64,000 nucleotides of DNA from Streptomyces poonensis (GTDB lineage Bacteria > Actinomycetota > Actinomycetes > Streptomycetales > Streptomycetaceae): contig NZ_BMVW01000002.1 of assembly GCF_014650915.1 (NCBI RefSeq), forward strand, positions 248,001 through 312,000. Direction: 5' to 3'. The position numbers and the translations under genes are program-made. Positions 7,909-16,490 of this stretch are shown here, piece by piece (within the stretch, counting starts at the first letter, position 1; every line of letters starts with the position of its first letter). Below the pieces are notes generated by a model that was not told where the DNA came from, did no database searches, and worked only from the letters and a program-made list of their open reading frames with translations.

Positions 7909-8982
7909 GTGAACTGGTACCCACTGCGGCTGACCACCCCCGTCAAGCAGCATGTCTTCGGCGGCCGCGTGCTCGCCGACCGTTGGGGACGCACCGGCCT
8001 GCCCGCCGGCCCCGTGGCGGAGACCTGGGAGGTCAGTGATGTCGACGGCGACGGCGCACGGGTGGTGGACGGCCCGCTGGCCGGCCGGCCGCTGCGGCAG
8101 CTGGCCACGGATCATCCCGAGGAACTGATGGGCGGCGGATGGCGCGGACCGCATTTTCCCCTCCTCACCAAGTTCATCGACGCGTCCGGGCCGCTGCCCG
8201 TGCACCTGCACGCCGACGACGCCACCGCCCGGCGACTGGAGAACCAGCCCAACGGCAAGACCGAGGCCTGGCACATCCTCGAGGCCGCACCCGGCGCCAC
8301 CGCGCTGGCGGGTGTGAAGAAGGGGGTGGACCGCGAGGCACTGCACAGGGCGCTGCTCGCCCAGGACTTCGACGCCGTCCTGCGCCGTCTGCCGGTCCGC
8401 GCCGGACAGACCCTGTACGTACCGGGCGGCACCCTGCACAGCTTCGGTCCCGGCACCCTCGTCTACGAGATCGAACAGACCTCCGACATCCAGCAGCACG
8501 CCATGCGTCATCGCATGGAGGACGGTTCCCCGATCACCGATGACGAGTGGCACACCAATCTGGAGCGGCTCCTGGCCGAGTGGCGGCCGGAGTCCCGCCC
8601 CGACTTCCGGTCAGGGCTGAGCGTGCCGGTCGACGACGGCGTGGAGCGGACCGTACTGTGCGCCGGCCCCCATTTCGCCCTGGAGCGGTGGCGGGCCGGC
8701 ACCGCGGCGCCCCTGGCGCACACGTTCACCACCGCGCTGGTCCTCAGCAACGCCGGAGCGCCCGTCACCGTCATGACCCCCGGTGGGGCCCGGCGGCTGG
8801 GCCGCGCCGAAAGCCTGCTGCTGCCCGCCGCCCTGGGCGGCCTGCGCATCGAGGGACCGGCCGACGTGCTGCTCGGTCACCTCCCCGACCTCGACCGGGA
8901 CATCCGCGCACCCCTGCTGGCGGCCGGCCACGGCTCCGCGGCGATCGAGGCCCTGGGCGCACCCGCCATCGCCGACGGGTGA
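7909..8982 (+). CDS. manA: class I mannose-6-phosphate isomerase
   Basis: Interconverts fructose-6-phosphate and mannose-6-phosphate, feeding mannose into glycolysis and GDP-mannose synthesis. The 357-residue zinc enzyme shows the cupin-like pattern: AETWEVSD near residue 38, FPLLTKFIDASGPLPVHLHADD with the His ligands, KTEAWHILEA, and VPGGTLHSFGPG with the distal His. The size matches the short Bacillus-type ManA rather than the longer E. coli form. The GTG at 7909 is chosen because AGGAGGG lies about 9 bases upstream. A stem-loop overlapping the stop codon probably ends the transcript. Confidence 0.9.
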   Translation: MNWYPLRLTTPVKQHVFGGRVLADRWGRTGLPAGPVAETWEVSDVDGDGARVVDGPLAGRPLRQLATDHPEELMGGGWRGPHFPLLTKFIDASGPLPVHLHADDATARRLENQPNGKTEAWHILEAAPGATALAGVKKGVDREALHRALLAQDFDAVLRRLPVRAGQTLYVPGGTLHSFGPGTLVYEIEQTSDIQQHAMRHRMEDGSPITDDEWHTNLERLLAEWRPESRPDFRSGLSVPVDDGVERTVLCAGPHFALERWRAGTAAPLAHTFTTALVLSNAGAPVTVMTPGGARRLGRAESLLLPAALGGLRIEGPADVLLGHLPDLDRDIRAPLLAAGHGSAAIEALGAPAIADG

Positions 8983-8999
8983 CTCCGCCGTCGGCGATG
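8967..8999 (+). terminator. stem-loop overlapping manA stop
   Basis: Perfect 12-base arms CATCGCCGACGG and CCGTCGGCGATG flank a 9-base loop that includes the manA stop region. It is a likely terminator, although no T-run follows. Confidence 0.5.
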
Positions 9000-9042
9000 C
9001 CGACGATGCCGGGCGTGCTACCGGGCGCGTACTGACGGACGG

Positions 9043-9094
9043 GGACCGGCGGACCGAACGGACGCGGACCGGCGGACCGAACCGGCGGACCGAG
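9043..9094. repeat. short direct repeats, GGACCGGCGGACCGA type
   Basis: Two full copies and one partial copy of a unit containing ACCGGCGGACCGA lie in the gap between manA and the small convergent gene. This looks like simple slippage repetition with no evident function. Confidence 0.6.
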
Positions 9095-9106
9095 TCGCCG
9101 GAAGGC

Positions 9107-9367
9107 TCAGGCACCCTCGCTGCCGGTGTCCTCCTCGACGTCCTCGCCGCCGACCGGCTGCGGCAGGGCCCGTTCTCTCGTCTCGAGGCCCTCCAGGGGC
9201 TTCCCCGCCCCCGTGCCGCGGCCCGGCTGGTAGCCCTCCTTCGCGCTCGCCGTGCCCGGGACCGTGCGGTCCCGCGGCCGGCTCTCGGAGCCCGAGTGGG
9301 CTCCCGGCTCCTCGGGGCTGCGCGCCCGCTCGTACCCGCCCCCATGCTCGTTCTTCCGGCCGGTCAT
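9107..9367 (-). CDS. small hydrophilic protein of unknown function
   Basis: An 86-residue polar protein, rich in Gly, Glu, Arg and Pro, with no hydrophobic core, so probably disordered. It starts MTGRKNEHGGGYERA. A strong ribosome binding site (GGAGGTG, about 6 bases before the ATG at 9367) supports it as a real gene. No family was recognised. It is divergent from the YeeE-type permease leader region. Confidence 0.65.
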   Translation of the reverse strand: MTGRKNEHGGGYERARSPEEPGAHSGSESRPRDRTVPGTASAKEGYQPGRGTGAGKPLEGLETRERALPQPVGGEDVEEDTGSEGA

Positions 9368-9524
9368 CTCGACACCTCCGGGTGGTCGCAGGCCTGAGCG
9401 GGTTCCCTGGGGCCGGGGCCGCAAACGGCCACCGGACACGGCGCGAGCCGGCCCGCCGCCCACCGTCGTCTCACCGCACCATCCGCATGGCGAGACGGGC
9501 CAGCGCCCGGAACCCTCCGCTCCG

Positions 9525-9530
9525 TATATT
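9525..9530 (+). promoter_or_regulatory. -10 element of YeeE leader
   Basis: TATATT ends 7 bases before the leader-peptide ATG at 9538, the same spacing as at the sulfatase leader. This predicts a transcript starting at the ATG. No good -35 was found. Confidence 0.5.
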
Positions 9531-9537
9531 CGTACGC

Positions 9538-9621
9538 ATGTCTGCATCCGCCCCGTCGCTGTGCCGCGCGCTGTTCGCGCACTCGGCGTGGTGCGTCGAC
9601 GACGGCCTCTGTCGCGGCTGA
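9538..9621 (+). CDS. cysteine-rich leader ORF upstream of YeeE-type permease
   Basis: A 27-residue ORF with three Cys codons (residues 9, 19 and 25), the last two residues before the stop being Arg-Gly: it ends GLCRG. It begins 7 bases after TATATT and is followed 83 bases later by the sulfur permease. The position and Cys content suggest a cysteine-sensing attenuator, although it lacks the HVDLxR signature of the other two leaders. Downstream, TCCGG at 9650-9654 can pair either with CCGGA at 9630-9634 or with the permease ribosome binding site CCGGAG at 9692-9697. That would allow ribosome position to switch translation. This is a model only. Confidence 0.55.
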   Translation: MSASAPSLCRALFAHSAWCVDDGLCRG

Positions 9622-9704
9622 GCCCCGCGCCGGACGTGCCCGCCGCGCCTCCGGCCGCCGCTGTCCCCGCCCGCCGTCCCCCGTGCACCACCCGGAGATC
9701 TTCC

Positions 9705-10997
9705 GTGACCACCGCACCACCCGCCGGGCCGGCCGCGCCGTCGCGCGTGCCCGCCACCCTGTTCACCCCCTCCCCCACCTCCTCGCCCCGGCCACAGGCA
9801 CCGCCCCTGCCCCCGGTGCGGCGGGCGCCGCTCGTCGTGGCCGGGCTGCTCTCCGTGGCCCTCACCGCGTACGTGTGGTCCGCGCACGGCGCCAAGCCGG
9901 GCGTGCTGCTCCTGCTGGGGCTCGGCCTGGGCGTCGCCCTCTTCCACTCCCGGTTCGGCTTCACCTCCGCCTGGCGGCAGCTGGTCGCGGTCGGCAACGG
10001 CGTCGGACTGCGTGCGCACGCGCTGCTGCTCGGCACCACGGCCACCCTGTTCGCGCTGATCATCGGCACCGGCACCGGACTGTTCGGCTCGCAGCCGGCG
10101 CCGTCCGCCGGGTCGATCGGCGTGGGCCTGATCGTCGGCTCGGTGCTCTTCGCGATCGGCATGCAGCTCGGCGGCGCCTGCGCCTCCGGCACCCTCTATG
10201 TCGTCGGCTCGGGGCAGACCTCGGTCCTGCTGACCCTCGGCGGGTTCGTCGCGGGCGCCACGCTCGCCGCCTGGCAGTACGACCTGTGGAAGGACCTGCC
10301 GGCCTGGGAGCCGGTCGTCCTCGCCGACCACGTCGGCTGGTTCGGCTCCTGGGCCGTGACCATCGCCGCGCTGCTGCTCGTGGTGCTGGTCAGCCGACGC
10401 GTCCAGGCCCGCCGCAACCCGCCGCCGCTCGGGCCCGTGCCCTCGGCGCGCGGCGCGGCCCTCCGCGCCGTCCGCGGCTCGTGGCCGCTGGCCGCCGGCG
10501 CGCTGGCGCTGGCCCTGCTCGGCGCGGGCGTCCTGCTGGTGTCCGGCGGCGCCTGGGGCGTCACCAGCGCCTTCAGCCTGTGGGGCTCGGAACTGGTGGG
10601 CGCGCTCGGCGGCCACCCCGAGAACTGGACCTGGTGGCAGCGGCCCGGCAACGCCGAGATGCTGGCGGGCCCGGTCCTCGCCGACAAGACCAGCCTCACC
10701 GACATCGGCATCATGCTCGGCGCGGCGGTCGCCGCCGCGCTCGGCGGCACCTGGGCCCTGCACCGCGGCATCCCCTGGCGCACGGCCCTCGCGTCGGTGC
10801 TCGGCGGTGTGCTGATGGGCATCGGCGCCCGGCTGGCCGGCGGCTGCAACATCGGCGCCTATCTGGCGGGCATCGCCTCGGGCAGCCTCAGCGGCTGGCT
10901 GTGGGGCGCGTTCGCGCTGGCCGGCACCTGGGTGGGGCTCAGGCTGCGCCCGCTGTTCGGCCTGGGCAACCCCAAGCCGGGCGACGGCGTCTGCTGA
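9705..10997 (+). CDS. YeeE/YedE-family sulfur (thiosulfate) permease
   Basis: Multi-spanning inner-membrane protein of 430 residues, related to TsuA-type thiosulfate transporters, in which conserved membrane cysteines relay the sulfur substrate. A Pro-rich cytoplasmic N-terminus (to about residue 40) is followed by many hydrophobic helices. Conserved Cys occur in GGACASG (Cys159) and GGCNIGAY (Cys381), the two symmetric repeats of the family. The GTG at 9705 has CGGAGA 6 bases upstream. Thiosulfate as substrate is inferred from the family. The cysteine-rich leader ORF upstream fits a role in sulfur supply. Confidence 0.85.
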   Translation: MTTAPPAGPAAPSRVPATLFTPSPTSSPRPQAPPLPPVRRAPLVVAGLLSVALTAYVWSAHGAKPGVLLLLGLGLGVALFHSRFGFTSAWRQLVAVGNGVGLRAHALLLGTTATLFALIIGTGTGLFGSQPAPSAGSIGVGLIVGSVLFAIGMQLGGACASGTLYVVGSGQTSVLLTLGGFVAGATLAAWQYDLWKDLPAWEPVVLADHVGWFGSWAVTIAALLLVVLVSRRVQARRNPPPLGPVPSARGAALRAVRGSWPLAAGALALALLGAGVLLVSGGAWGVTSAFSLWGSELVGALGGHPENWTWWQRPGNAEMLAGPVLADKTSLTDIGIMLGAAVAAALGGTWALHRGIPWRTALASVLGGVLMGIGARLAGGCNIGAYLAGIASGSLSGWLWGAFALAGTWVGLRLRPLFGLGNPKPGDGVC

Positions 10998-11094
10998 CGG
11001 CACGCGACCGGGCCGCCAAGCGGGGCGGTGGTCCGGCCCTGCCGGGGTAGAGGGACGGTGATCCGTCCCACCACTCCCCCGTGAGGAGCCGCGC

Positions 11095-11520
11095 ATGACC
11101 GACGACGCCTATCTGTTCCTGCTGGACGACGCGGCGGCCGGGCCGCTCGGTGTGCCGCCCGCCGCGGTCGGAGAGCTCGCCTGCATGGAGACCCCTGCCG
11201 TACGGGCGTGGCTCGACGCGCACGGCGTGACGGCGGCCTCCGGCAGGCTGCGCCTGCTGCCCCCGGAGGACACGGCGGCCGTTCCCGAGCAGGCGGAGCG
11301 GCTGCCGGTTCCGCTCAGCGACGAGGAACTGAGCCGCCTGCGTCACCGGGCCGCGCCCGAGGCGGTCACCCGGATCGAGGAGGAGCTCCTGGCGTACCGC
11401 GACTGCGCCGAGGGCCGGGAGGCGCTGCTCACCCGGGCGCTGGCGGCCGGCGTACCCCTGCGGCGCATCGCGGAACTGACCGGCGAGGATCCCGCGGCCG
11501 TGGCGGCCGCCACCGGCTGA
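11095..11520 (+). CDS. conserved protein of unknown function (possibly DUF6003)
   Basis: A 141-residue soluble protein beginning MTDDAYLFLLDD. It has an acidic first half and a C-terminal segment (VPLRRIAELTGEDPAAVAAA) that reads like a helix-turn-helix half. The resemblance to DUF6003 is from memory and uncertain. GTGAGGAGC precedes the ATG. It converges on the glycosyltransferase gene. Confidence 0.6.
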   Translation: MTDDAYLFLLDDAAAGPLGVPPAAVGELACMETPAVRAWLDAHGVTAASGRLRLLPPEDTAAVPEQAERLPVPLSDEELSRLRHRAAPEAVTRIEEELLAYRDCAEGREALLTRALAAGVPLRRIAELTGEDPAAVAAATG

Positions 11521-11551
11521 AGGCGATGCGGCGGGGGCTTTCGGCGGGGAA

Positions 11552-12766
11552 TCATCTCCCGGTCAGCCGCTGGACGGCCGCGACGACCCGGCCCGCTCCG
11601 TCCTCGGTCGCCATGTGCTGCGCGGCGGTCGCGGCGGCGCGCGTGAAAGTCTGCTGCCGTGTGACGTCGACGAGGGCTTCGGCGAGCCGCTCGGCGGTGA
11701 GGTCCCGGAAGGGGATCGGCTCGGCGGCGGCGCCGATCGCGGCCAGCCGCCGCGCCCAGAAGGGCTGGTCCGCGGTCACCGGCACGGTGACCGCGGGAAC
11801 CCCGGCGCACAGCGCGGCCGCCGAGGTCCCCGCCCCGGCGTGGTGGACCACCGCGGCGAGCCGCGGGAACAGCAGGGCGTGCGGTACGTCCTGGACGGTG
11901 AGCACGTCGTCGCCCTCGGCCGCGAGTCCCGCGCTGCCGGACTGGAGGATGCCGCGCAGCCCGGCGCGCCGCAGGGCCCGTACGGCGAGCTCGCTCAGCC
12001 GTTCCCCGTCACCGGCCGCCATGCTTCCGAAGCCGATGAGGACGGGCCGGGGCCCGGCACCCAGGAAGCCCTCCAGCTCCGTCGGCAGCCGTTCGTCCGC
12101 GGCGTGCTGGGGCCACCAGTTGCCCACGACCTCCAGGCCGGGGCGCCAGTCGGAGGGGCGGGGCACCAGGGCCGTGCTGAAGCCGTACAGGACGGGCCAG
12201 TTCTCCTGCTCCAGCCGTCGGCGCGTCATGGAGGGGGAGGCCGGGGGCAGCCGGAGGCGGTGGCGCAGCCGCGCGACCGCCTGGTCGTAGAGGCGGTCGG
12301 TCATACGGAGGGCGAAGCGGCCGGCCATGCGGTTGGCGGGGCGGCCCAGGGAGCGGGAGCCGGTGACGACGGGCGGGAAGTCGCCGGTCGGCGCGGTGGG
12401 CACGAGGTACGCACCGAGGCTCGGTACGCCCGTGGCCTCGGCGAGGTGCCAGCCGAGCGGGGCCGTGGTGGCCGACAGCAGGAGCAGGTCCGTGCCGTCG
12501 TCCATCGCGTCGGCGAACCCCTGGCCCAGTTCGGTGACGAACGCGGCGGCGGTGCGCATCAGTTCGCGCCTGCCCGTGACACCGCCCCGCCCCCGGTGGT
12601 CGGCGGGCAGAGCGCGGAACTCCAGTCCGGCGTCGTGCACGAGGGGTGCGAAGGCGTCCGTGGTGGCGAGGGTGACATCGTGTCCGGCCCGGCGCAGTGC
12701 GGCGCCGAGGCCCGTGTAGGGCGCCACGTCGCCGCGCGATCCGGCCGCGGCCAGCAGGATCCTCAT
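11552..12766 (-). CDS. GT1-family glycosyltransferase (macrolide / natural-product type)
   Basis: NDP-sugar-dependent glycosyltransferase of 404 residues. The N-terminal fold begins MRILLAAAGSRGDVAPYTGL, and the C-terminal donor-binding signature is HHAGAGTSAAALCAGVPAVTVP followed by DQPFWARRL. This GT-B layout is shared with antibiotic and sterol glycosyltransferases, including resistance enzymes that glycosylate macrolides. GAGGAG precedes the ATG at 12766. The start overlaps the stop of the upstream TipA-type regulator gene (ATGA), so the two are translationally coupled. That pairing suggests drug-inducible detoxification, which is inference. Confidence 0.85.
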   Translation of the reverse strand: MRILLAAAGSRGDVAPYTGLGAALRRAGHDVTLATTDAFAPLVHDAGLEFRALPADHRGRGGVTGRRELMRTAAAFVTELGQGFADAMDDGTDLLLLSATTAPLGWHLAEATGVPSLGAYLVPTAPTGDFPPVVTGSRSLGRPANRMAGRFALRMTDRLYDQAVARLRHRLRLPPASPSMTRRRLEQENWPVLYGFSTALVPRPSDWRPGLEVVGNWWPQHAADERLPTELEGFLGAGPRPVLIGFGSMAAGDGERLSELAVRALRRAGLRGILQSGSAGLAAEGDDVLTVQDVPHALLFPRLAAVVHHAGAGTSAAALCAGVPAVTVPVTADQPFWARRLAAIGAAAEPIPFRDLTAERLAEALVDVTRQQTFTRAAATAAQHMATEDGAGRVVAAVQRLTGR

Positions 12767-13563
12767 CGGTTCTCCTCGGAGCCGGTACGGCCGCCTTCGT
12801 GCCGGGCCGCGTTGGCGTGGACCGCCTTGCACAGGTAGGCGGCCAGGCCGGGGCGCTGCTGCGACGGCGGTACGACCAGGGCGAAGGCGCGTGGGTCGGC
12901 GACGAAGTCGTCCGCGATGCGCCGGTGCATGTCGGGCGGGCAGGAGGTGAACCAGCGGGAGATGTGCAGACGGTGCTCCTCGGCAAGGTCCATGGCCCGC
13001 TCACCGTCGCCCGGCTCCCGCTCGTCGAAGGCCGCGAGCAGTTCCGCGCGCCAGGCGGCGGCCTCGCCCATGAGCTGCCGCCAGTCCTCCTTGGTGTGGG
13101 CGGCCGCCCGCGCCATCGACTCGCGCTGTCCCTCCGACCGCGCCCATTTCAGCTCCGCCTCGGTGGCATAGCTCAGGTCGAAGGTGATCTCGCCGAAGAC
13201 CTCGAAGCGTTCCTGAGGTGTCAGGGACACCCCGGTCTGCTGCACCTCGATCGCCCGTTCCGCCACCTCGGCCAGCCGTTGCAGCCTGGCGATCTCCTCG
13301 GTCAGCTGACGTTGCCGGGCCCGGAGCTGTTCCAGGGCGTTCGCCTGCGGATCCTGGAAGATCGCGGCGATCTCGTCGAGGGAGAAACCGAGTTCCCGGT
13401 AGAAGAGGATCTGCTGGAGCCGGACCAGGTCGGCGTCGCCGTACAGCCGGTAGCCCGCGTGGCTGCGGTCACTGGGCGAGAGCAGTCCCGCCTTGTCGTA
13501 GTGATGCAGCGTACGCACCGTCACCCCGGCGAAAGCCGCCACCTGACCCACGGAGTAACTCAT
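12763..13563 (-). CDS. TipA-type MerR-family multidrug-sensing regulator
   Basis: 266-residue transcription activator. An N-terminal MerR winged helix (VGQVAAFAGVTVRTLHHYDKAGLLSP) and coiled-coil dimer helix (about 75-115) are followed by a TipAS-like antibiotic-binding domain. That domain includes RWFTSCPPDMHRRIADDFVADPRAF, where the Cys corresponds to the residue that binds thiopeptides covalently in TipAL. The gene is coupled by a 4-base overlap to the glycosyltransferase downstream. Its promoter has the 19-base spacer characteristic of MerR control, so it probably activates its own operon when a drug binds. Confidence 0.88.
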   Translation of the reverse strand: MSYSVGQVAAFAGVTVRTLHHYDKAGLLSPSDRSHAGYRLYGDADLVRLQQILFYRELGFSLDEIAAIFQDPQANALEQLRARQRQLTEEIARLQRLAEVAERAIEVQQTGVSLTPQERFEVFGEITFDLSYATEAELKWARSEGQRESMARAAAHTKEDWRQLMGEAAAWRAELLAAFDEREPGDGERAMDLAEEHRLHISRWFTSCPPDMHRRIADDFVADPRAFALVVPPSQQRPGLAAYLCKAVHANAARHEGGRTGSEENR

Positions 13564-13587
13564 CCACCTGCCCTTTCGTCGGCCTGC

Positions 13588-13618
13588 AGTGTCAGGCCTG
13601 ACGTAAGGGGAGGGTCAA
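13588..13618 (-). promoter_or_regulatory. MerR-type promoter/operator of the tipA-like gene
   Basis: On the minus strand TTGACC (13618-13613), a 19-base spacer, then GACACT (13593-13588). The spacer contains CCTCCCCTTACGTCAGG, resembling the dyad in tipA-type promoters. A 19-base spacer is the hallmark of promoters that MerR-family activators untwist. Confidence 0.6.
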
Positions 13619-13639
13619 CTCGCGGTGTGCGGGACCCGG

Positions 13640-14626
13640 TCAGCCCTCGGTGCGGGACGCGGGCCGGCCGAGGCGCGCCCTGATCAGACCGGCGAGCTCC
13701 TCGGTGGCCCTGCGGCAGGCCCGCGAGTAGTGGCTGAACTGGGGGAAGCCGTGGGTGAGGTCCGGGTGGTGGACGTAGGTGAGGTCGTTGCCGGCGGCGG
13801 CGAGTGCGCGGGCGTAGGCGTGGCCGACGTCGCGCAGGGGGTCGAAGCCGTTGGTGACCAGGATCGTCGGGGGCAGCCCGGCGTGGGACGCGGCGTTGAG
13901 CGGGGTGATGTACGGCTGGCGGACGTCGTCGGTGTTCCGCACGAGGTTGCGGATCATCTGGAAGATGCCGTTGGACTCCAGGTAGAGCCCCGAGCGGTTC
14001 TCGCTCGCGGCGGGGGTGTCGGCGGGGAAGGCCGTCTCCGGGAACAGGGGCACCTGGAGCGCGAGCGCGGGGCCGTTCCCGTCACGGAACCTGAGCGCGA
14101 GCACGCAGGTCATGTTCCCGCCCGCGGAGTCACCGCCCAGCGCGATCCTGGCGGGGTCCACGCCCTGTTCACCGGCGTGGTCGAACAGCCAGCGCACGGC
14201 GTGCTCGTTCTCCTCCAGCTGGGTGGGGAACTTGAACTCGGGTGCGCGCCGGTAGTCCACGGCGTAGGTCTTGATCCCGGCGCCCTCGGCGATGATCCGC
14301 AGGGGCAGCTCGAACTCGTCGAGGGTGCCCACCGTGAAACCGCCGCCGTGCAGGTACACCAGGGCACCGCAGGGTGTGCCGGCCGCCTCGGTGGGGGTGT
14401 GCACGCGCACCGGCAGCGAGCCGTACGGCCCGTCGAGGACCAGGTGCTCCACCGCGCCGACGGACGGCAGCGGCACCTCGCCCAGGACACGGTGAGCGCG
14501 CCGGGCGTCGGCGACCGGTTCGTCGGCGCCGAGGACCGGACCCGTGGGCAGCCACGCCGCCAGCTCGGGGTCCAGTGTCCCCCGCCCCACCCGCTCCGGG
14601 ACGGTGTCGCGGTCGTAGACCGGCAT
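13640..14626 (-). CDS. alpha/beta hydrolase, HSL-type esterase
   Basis: Carboxylesterase of the hormone-sensitive-lipase family, 328 residues, cytoplasmic. The oxyanion motif HGGG is in VYLHGGGFTVG, the nucleophile is in GGDSAGGNM, the acid in TNGFDPLRD, and the His in DLTHGFPQF. Acyl substrate unknown. The ATG at 14626 is preferred because GGAGAG lies about 8-10 bases upstream; the GTG at 14635 would sit on that site. It is divergent from malic enzyme. Confidence 0.87.
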   Translation of the reverse strand: MPVYDRDTVPERVGRGTLDPELAAWLPTGPVLGADEPVADARRAHRVLGEVPLPSVGAVEHLVLDGPYGSLPVRVHTPTEAAGTPCGALVYLHGGGFTVGTLDEFELPLRIIAEGAGIKTYAVDYRRAPEFKFPTQLEENEHAVRWLFDHAGEQGVDPARIALGGDSAGGNMTCVLALRFRDGNGPALALQVPLFPETAFPADTPAASENRSGLYLESNGIFQMIRNLVRNTDDVRQPYITPLNAASHAGLPPTILVTNGFDPLRDVGHAYARALAAAGNDLTYVHHPDLTHGFPQFSHYSRACRRATEELAGLIRARLGRPASRTEG

Positions 14627-14778
14627 GACAGGCACTCTCCTTGGTCTCCGGCGCGTTCAGGCAACCACGGACCGGGGCGCCGGGCCACCGCAGCGAGCCG
14701 GCCGGGCCCGGAACGTGCGCGCCGGACGGCCGTACGGTGCCGCTGCCCGAGTTGAGCGCATGCGCGGGCCGCGTCAGC

Positions 14779-16458
14779 ATGGAGTACGTGAACGGCGTCG
14801 TGACGTCCACGGTCCCGGCCGCGCTGTGCGACCCGCTGCGCAACCGCGGGACCGCCTTCACCCACGCGGAGCGCGAACGGCTCGGCCTGACCGGCCGTCT
14901 CCCGGCGGCGGTGGAGACCCTCGACCAGCAGGCGGCCCGCGCCTACGCCCAGCTGGGCCGGCAGCCCACGGACCTGGCCAAGTACCTCTATCTGGACGCG
15001 CTGCACGACCGCAACGAGACGCTCTACTTCAAGCTCCTGCTCGACCATCTGCCCGAGCTGCTGCCCGTGGTCTACGACCCGACGGTGGGCGACGCGATCC
15101 AGCAGTGGAGCCATGACTACCGCCGCTCCCGGGCGGTGTACCTGTCCGTCGACCGGCCGCAGGACGTGCGGGCCTCCTTCGAGACCCTCGGGCTGGGCCC
15201 GGACGACGTCGATCTGATCGTCGTCTCCGACGCGCAGCAGATCCTCGGGATCGGCGACTGGGGAGTCAACGGCACCGACATCTCCGTCGGAAAACTCGCC
15301 GTCTACACCGCCGCCGCCGGCCTCCACCCGGAGCGGGTGATCGCGGTCAACCTCGACGTCGGCACCGACAACCAGGTGCTGCTCAACGACCCGATGTACC
15401 TGGGCAACCGGCACGCCCGGGTGACCGGCACGGCCTACGACGACTTCGTCGCGCTGTACCTGTCCACCGCCGCCGAGCTGTTCCCGCGGGCGCTGCTGCA
15501 CTTCGAGGACTTCGGCCCGTCGCACGCCCGGCGCATCCTGGTCGGCAACGCGAAGGATCACCGGATCTTCAACGACGACCTGCAGGGCACCGGGGCGATC
15601 GTCATGGCCTCGGTGCTCTCCGGGCTCGAGGTCACCCGGCAGTCCGTCGCCGACCAGCGTCTCGTCGTCTTCGGCGCGGGCACCGCCGGCACCGGCATCG
15701 CCGACCAGATCTCCGCCGCGATGGTCCGTGCGGGCCGCACCCCGGAACAGGCGGCATCCCAGGTGTGGCTGGTCGACAAGGACGGCCTGGTCAGTGACGA
15801 CATGGACGGCCTGCCCGACTACCAGTCGGCGTACGCCCGCCCGGCCGAGGAGGTGCGGGACTGGCCGCGCACCGACGGGAGGATCGACCTGCTCACCGCC
15901 GTCCGGCAGGTCAGGCCGACGATCCTCGTCGGCACCTCCACCGTGCACGGCGCGTTCACCCAGGAGGTAGTCGAGGCCCTGTGCGCCGGGGTGGAACGTC
16001 CGGTCCTGCTGCCCCTGTCCAACCCGGGCTCACGCATCGAGGTGATGCCGGACCAGGCGATCCCGTGGTCGAAGGGCAAGGCCCTCATGGCCGTCGGCAT
16101 CCCGGTCGACCCGGTCACGTACGACGGCACCACCTACACGATCGGGCAGGCCAACAACGCCCTGCTCTACCCGGGCCTGGGGCTGGGCGCCGTCGTGGCC
16201 GGCGCCGAGCACATCACCGACGGGATGCTGCTGGCCGCGGCGACCGCGGTCGCCGGGCAGGTCGACGTCTCCGAGCCGGGTGCCTCACTGCTGCCGCCGG
16301 TACGGAACCTGCGCGCCTCCTCAGCCGTCGTCGCCGTCGCGGTCGCCGAGGCGGCCGCCGGGGACGGGGTCGCCACCCGCACCCACGGCAATCTCGTCCA
16401 GGCCGTTCAGGACGCGATGTGGCAGCCCGCCTACGCGGAGCGGGCGGGCGACCGCTGA
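14779..16458 (+). CDS. NAD-type malic enzyme
   Basis: Decarboxylates malate to pyruvate, linking the TCA cycle to pyruvate and reducing power. The 559-residue length fits the large NAD-linked malic enzymes. Family landmarks: the catalytic Tyr region around RGTAFTHAER, VVSDAQQILGIGDWGVNG, the metal site in LHFEDFGPSHARRIL and FNDDLQGTGAIVMA, the nucleotide-binding VVFGAGTAGTGIA, and LPLSNPGSRIE. ATG at 14779 begins MEYVNGVV. No clear ribosome binding site is visible, and the frame is open upstream, so the start is provisional. Confidence 0.85.
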   Translation: MEYVNGVVTSTVPAALCDPLRNRGTAFTHAERERLGLTGRLPAAVETLDQQAARAYAQLGRQPTDLAKYLYLDALHDRNETLYFKLLLDHLPELLPVVYDPTVGDAIQQWSHDYRRSRAVYLSVDRPQDVRASFETLGLGPDDVDLIVVSDAQQILGIGDWGVNGTDISVGKLAVYTAAAGLHPERVIAVNLDVGTDNQVLLNDPMYLGNRHARVTGTAYDDFVALYLSTAAELFPRALLHFEDFGPSHARRILVGNAKDHRIFNDDLQGTGAIVMASVLSGLEVTRQSVADQRLVVFGAGTAGTGIADQISAAMVRAGRTPEQAASQVWLVDKDGLVSDDMDGLPDYQSAYARPAEEVRDWPRTDGRIDLLTAVRQVRPTILVGTSTVHGAFTQEVVEALCAGVERPVLLPLSNPGSRIEVMPDQAIPWSKGKALMAVGIPVDPVTYDGTTYTIGQANNALLYPGLGLGAVVAGAEHITDGMLLAAATAVAGQVDVSEPGASLLPPVRNLRASSAVVAVAVAEAAAGDGVATRTHGNLVQAVQDAMWQPAYAERAGDR

Positions 16459-16490
16459 CCTCACCACGTACCGATCAACCGATCAGGTGA

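Noticed and set aside
6127..8553. 808-codon minus-strand frame over sulfatase and manA
   Set aside because: Shadow frame; both plus-strand genes are well-characterised families.
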